Origin: JAYVJH01 sp043777595
GTDB lineage: Bacteria; Bacteroidota; Bacteroidia; Cytophagales; Spirosomataceae
Length of the DNA stretch: 64,000 nt
Direction: 5' to 3'
Assembly: GCA_043777595.1 (NCBI GenBank)
Contig: JAYWHT010000116.1
Coordinates: 1-64,000 of the forward strand
A program made the position numbers and the translations under genes. Positions within the stretch are counted from its first letter, which is position 1. Every line of letters begins with the position of its first letter. The notes beneath the pieces were generated by a model. That model did not search any database. It saw only the letters and a program-made list of their open reading frames with translations, and was not told the DNA's origin. Of the stretch, positions 61,336-64,000 are shown one piece after another.

Positions 61336-62445
61336 GATTTCGAGGGCCGTATTTTGAGGAGTAAAAGTAGAAACTATCTGTCGGGAAACCTCCCCCATTG
61401 GTATTATTTGGTCTGGATTCTGAACATAAAAATTGAGTTTTTCTTTTAATTCTTGTTCACGGTATGGGTCAAATATAAAACCGTTCTCCCCGTTTTTTAC
61501 TAAATCTTCAACACAACCGCAACAGTCCGACACTATCACTGGCAAGCCACAAACCATGGCCTCATTGACCACCAACCCCCAAGGTTCGGACGTACTGGGC
61601 AATACCAAAACATCGGCCAAAGCTAAATACTCTGGCACTCTATCCCAATTTATACCGCTAAAAAAAAATATATTTTTGATTTGATTCTCGCTAACAAATA
61701 GCTGCAAATCGGGCTTTTGCTCGCCCTCACCCAGTAGTATCAGTCCCCAATCTGAATTGTTTAGTTGATTGAAGGCTTCAAGTAGCACTAATAAATTTTT
61801 AGGGGCAATCAACCGGCCAACGAAAATAAAATTGTATTGAGGTAAACCAAGCAAAACTTTATTGCCTTGGCAACAAGCATGAGCTTTTTGATATACCTCC
61901 AACAGTTTGTGATTATCTACGATAGCGGCTTTTTGCGTCAAAATTTTATTTTCAAGAATACCAAACGACAATATAAAATCGGCTGAGGATTGTCCAAAAC
62001 AAATAAAGCCGTCGGCACTATTTAATATGACTTTTTTGATTTTTGATAGCAAAAGGCCAGTATCATTATCTCGGGCATTTGACTCATTAGAAATCACCAC
62101 TTTTACACCTCGTAGTTTTGCCCAAATCAACAACAAAATTTGCGCTGGGTCATAGTAGCCTGTGATGTTGAGTAGGTCTGGTTTTTGACTATTAAAAATC
62201 CGAAAGAGTGCTTTTGTTTTTGGCCAAAGTCTGACGTTTTCGAGCGAATCATCAAAAAGTAAGGTATAGTTGTATTGGTATTGGTCAGACTCGGCATTAC
62301 CTAAATTACTACGACTTTGTTCAGAAACAGCGATTTGAGCAACATGAATTTGTATATTGAAGTCAATCGAATGTTTGCGTAGTTCGCTGAATAGCAACGA
62401 TTTATAATGCGCCCAAAGTTGGTTGTGGATTATTAAAACTCGCAT
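61303..62445 (-). CDS. Family 4 glycosyltransferase
   Basis: A 380-residue GT-B glycosyltransferase. The C-terminal half has the GT4 pattern: FVGRLIAPKNLLVLLEAF, GEGEQKPDLQ, then VLPSTSEPWGLVVNEAMVCGLPVIVSD with the E-x7-E nucleotide-sugar motif. The acceptor is probably a surface polysaccharide or lipid. It is 9 bases downstream of the nifU-like gene on the same strand, and its tail overlaps the LolC/E gene. Confidence 0.9.
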   Translation of the reverse strand: MRVLIIHNQLWAHYKSLLFSELRKHSIDFNIQIHVAQIAVSEQSRSNLGNAESDQYQYNYTLLFDDSLENVRLWPKTKALFRIFNSQKPDLLNITGYYDPAQILLLIWAKLRGVKVVISNESNARDNDTGLLLSKIKKVILNSADGFICFGQSSADFILSFGILENKILTQKAAIVDNHKLLEVYQKAHACCQGNKVLLGLPQYNFIFVGRLIAPKNLLVLLEAFNQLNNSDWGLILLGEGEQKPDLQLFVSENQIKNIFFFSGINWDRVPEYLALADVLVLPSTSEPWGLVVNEAMVCGLPVIVSDCCGCVEDLVKNGENGFIFDPYREQELKEKLNFYVQNPDQIIPMGEVSRQIVSTFTPQNTALEILTGFRRLGGS

Positions 62446-62454
62446 ATATTGCTG

Positions 62455-62709
62455 TCAATACGCCGCAGTCAAGTTCAACGCTTCTACATTTTTGATTTCG
62501 GGTACGGCACGCAAAATAGACTCTTTGATGCCTGCCTTGAAGGTCATGGTGGACATAGGACATGAGCCACACGCACCTGTGAGTTCGAGCCAAGCGGTCA
62601 TGTCGTCTGTAATATCTTTTAAAATCACGTTACCGCCATCGGCCTCTAAATAGGGACGAATGCCGTTTAGGGCTTCTTCGACACGGTTTATTAGGTTTTC
62701 TTTTTCCAT
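62455..62709 (-). CDS. NifU-like Fe-S scaffold domain protein
   Basis: An 84-residue protein of the NifU C-terminal type. The cluster-binding C-x-x-C is CGSC in TGACGSCPMSTMTFK. It assembles or carries Fe-S clusters. It sits 57 bases downstream of the Mrp gene, whose product also handles Fe-S clusters, so the pair forms a coherent unit. Confidence 0.94.
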   Translation of the reverse strand: MEKENLINRVEEALNGIRPYLEADGGNVILKDITDDMTAWLELTGACGSCPMSTMTFKAGIKESILRAVPEIKNVEALNLTAAY

Positions 62710-62766
62710 ATTGAGTACAATGACTAAATTATCAAATGACTGAATGTATAAATATTGTTGTTGTTG

Positions 62767-63873
62767 CTAAATCTTAATCTCTACTATCTTAGTTTGCCCA
62801 ACTAAGGCATTTCTGATAGCTACTTGCTGGGCGAGGGCTTCGGCGGCAAGCCGAAAAGCATTTTTTGTTACTTCATCTTCGCCCAAAAATGCAGGGCGGC
62901 CTTCGTCGCCCCCTTCACGGATTGACTGTACAAGGGGGATTTGTCCCAAAAATGGTACTTCAAATTTTTCGGCTAAGTTTTTGCCACCATCTTTACCAAA
63001 CAAATAATATTTATTATCGGGCAGTTCGGCAGGAGTAAAATAGGCCATATTTTCGATTACACCCAGTATAGGTACATTTACTTGTGGCTGTTTGAACATT
63101 GCCAAACCCTTTGTAGCATCGGCAAGTGCTACTTTTTGGGGTGTTGTTACAATAATCGCCCCTGTTACGGGTACAGTTTGTACTAACGTGAGGTGTATGT
63201 CGCCTGTGCCTGGGGGTAAGTCTATGAGCAAATAGTCCAATTCGCCCCATTCTACATCTCCAAAAAACTGCCGTAGGGCTTGGCTGGCCATTGGCCCTCG
63301 CCAAACGACTGCACTATCTGGTGCGGCCAAAAAGCCCATCGAAATCAGCTTGATACCCCATTGCTGGACTGGCAACATAATATTTTTACCGTCTCGCTGA
63401 CTAATGCGTGGTTGCAGTTCTTCGGCCCCAAACATAACAGGAATAGAAGGCCCCGAAATATCTGCATCAATAATGCCAACTTTTGCACCCAATCGACTTA
63501 GTGCCACTGCCAAGTTGGCGGTAACAGTAGATTTTCCAACGCCACCTTTGCCCGACGAAACAGCAATGATATTTTTGACACCCGAAATTAGCGGCGCACC
63601 TGCCCGTGTCGAGGTTACGTTGGCTGTCATATTGACCGTTACGAGTATATCTTCGCTTAACTGTTGGTGTATGGCATCGGTACAGTTTTTACGAATTAAC
63701 TCTTTGAGCGGGCAAGCAGGAGTAGTTAATATTACAGTAAATGTTACTTGGTTAATGCCAACCTCTATGTCTTTTATCATTCCCAGCGTTACCAAATCTT
63801 GTTTCAAATCTGGTTCTTGTACGGTGCTGAGTGCTGCGAGTACTTTTTCTTTGTTTATACTAAATTCTCCCAT
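62767..63873 (-). CDS. Mrp/NBP35-type Fe-S carrier ATPase
   Basis: A 368-residue P-loop NTPase of the Mrp/ApbC family. Residues 1-90 are a MIP18/DUF59 domain (AALSTVQEPDLKQDLVTLGM), followed by the deviant Walker A GKGGVGKST and the DLPPGTGD motif. The usual C-terminal C-x-x-C is not visible near IENMAYFTP, where it would be expected, so cluster binding may depend on another site. It transfers Fe-S clusters to target proteins. It is the first gene seen of the unit with nifU and the glycosyltransferase. Confidence 0.92.
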   Translation of the reverse strand: MGEFSINKEKVLAALSTVQEPDLKQDLVTLGMIKDIEVGINQVTFTVILTTPACPLKELIRKNCTDAIHQQLSEDILVTVNMTANVTSTRAGAPLISGVKNIIAVSSGKGGVGKSTVTANLAVALSRLGAKVGIIDADISGPSIPVMFGAEELQPRISQRDGKNIMLPVQQWGIKLISMGFLAAPDSAVVWRGPMASQALRQFFGDVEWGELDYLLIDLPPGTGDIHLTLVQTVPVTGAIIVTTPQKVALADATKGLAMFKQPQVNVPILGVIENMAYFTPAELPDNKYYLFGKDGGKNLAEKFEVPFLGQIPLVQSIREGGDEGRPAFLGEDEVTKNAFRLAAEALAQQVAIRNALVGQTKIVEIKI

Positions 63874-63880
63874 TTATTAT

Positions 63881-63960
63881 TGAGTGATTGAGTGGTTGGG
63901 TGGTTGAGTTACTGAGTGATTTGGCGACTGAGTTACTGAGTGGTTTGATTGCTGAGTGAT
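63881..63960 (+). repeat. Short tandem repeat tract upstream of Mrp
   Basis: Degenerate 7 to 8-base units (TGAGTGAT, TGAGTGGT, TGGGTGGT, TGAGTTAC, TGAGTGAT and so on) over about 80 bases in front of the Mrp gene. The same unit type encodes part of E2 linker 2 at 33055-33086. Confidence 0.7.
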
Positions 63961-64000
63961 GTACTTTTATTTATTTCATTATCTTCATTTTTTCATTCAC

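Noticed and set aside
1..64000. CRISPR array, tRNA or rRNA genes
   Set aside because: No regularly spaced repeats of the right length and no cloverleaf or rRNA-like sequence was seen; the tandem tracts have 7 to 8-base units without spacers.

Overview
The window is chromosomal DNA from a member of the Bacteroidota, most likely a Cytophagales-type bacterium (inference). Support comes from promoters of the TTTG / TAnnTTTG type, few Shine-Dalgarno sequences, an Oar-like TonB-dependent receptor with a carboxypeptidase-regulatory N-terminus, an SdrD-B/DUF11 secreted protein, a lipoprotein LptC, a GSII-type glutamine synthetase, a DUF5916 protein and a CPBP-DUF2007 protein. GC is moderate (my estimate is about 40-42 percent, not computed). 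I saw no rRNA, tRNA or CRISPR array.

Layout. 1-7.3 kb: end of a large secreted repeat protein, a CheY-like regulator overlapping an MBL-fold hydrolase, LptC with an outer-membrane barrel, and an M1 aminopeptidase. 7.5-18.5 kb: a Tat-exported amine oxidase, MFS transporter, GNAT, SGNH hydrolase, DUF5916 barrel, PBP4-like DacB, TolC and an efflux adaptor. 18.5-22.1 kb (minus strand): a DUF2231/cytochrome c/LRR fusion and an overlapping MetE-like/nitrilase pair. 22.1-23.9 kb: an AT-richer restriction-modification island of PvuII type with the controller fused to the nuclease. 24-27.5 kb: an exported glutamate racemase, a lipoprotein, a DUF1801 remnant and two tandem paralogues with a possible nuclease motif. 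27.8-31.5 kb: DUF1697, MiaA, Uma2, a possible nuclease/GNAT protein and a ROK kinase. 31.5-43.5 kb: pyruvate dehydrogenase E2, CdsA, a CPBP protease, an SGNH membrane protein and the rimP-nusA-infB operon. 43.5-47.2 kb: two small putative proteases, PolX and SelD. 47.4-64 kb: TonB receptor, CsaA, MoxR ATPase, glutamine synthetase, an rRNA methyltransferase, a VapBC-like pair, YqeY, PlsC, a reductase, a LolC/E permease, a GT4 enzyme, NifU and Mrp.

How the genes work together. Most are housekeeping or envelope genes: LptC, the barrels, DacB, CdsA, PlsC and the Lol permease build the envelope; rimP-nusA-infB serves translation and transcription; Mrp and NifU serve Fe-S assembly. The clear accessory unit is the PvuII-type system, and by eye I found no CAGCTG site anywhere in the 64 kb.

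The window is also rich in small repeats: an 82-bp miniature element with terminal inverted repeats and 8-bp target duplications (two copies), REP-like hairpins with compensatory changes (four copies), a 26-bp perfect inverted repeat inserted in frame in selD, and heptanucleotide repeats that have become the linkers of the pyruvate dehydrogenase E2 subunit.
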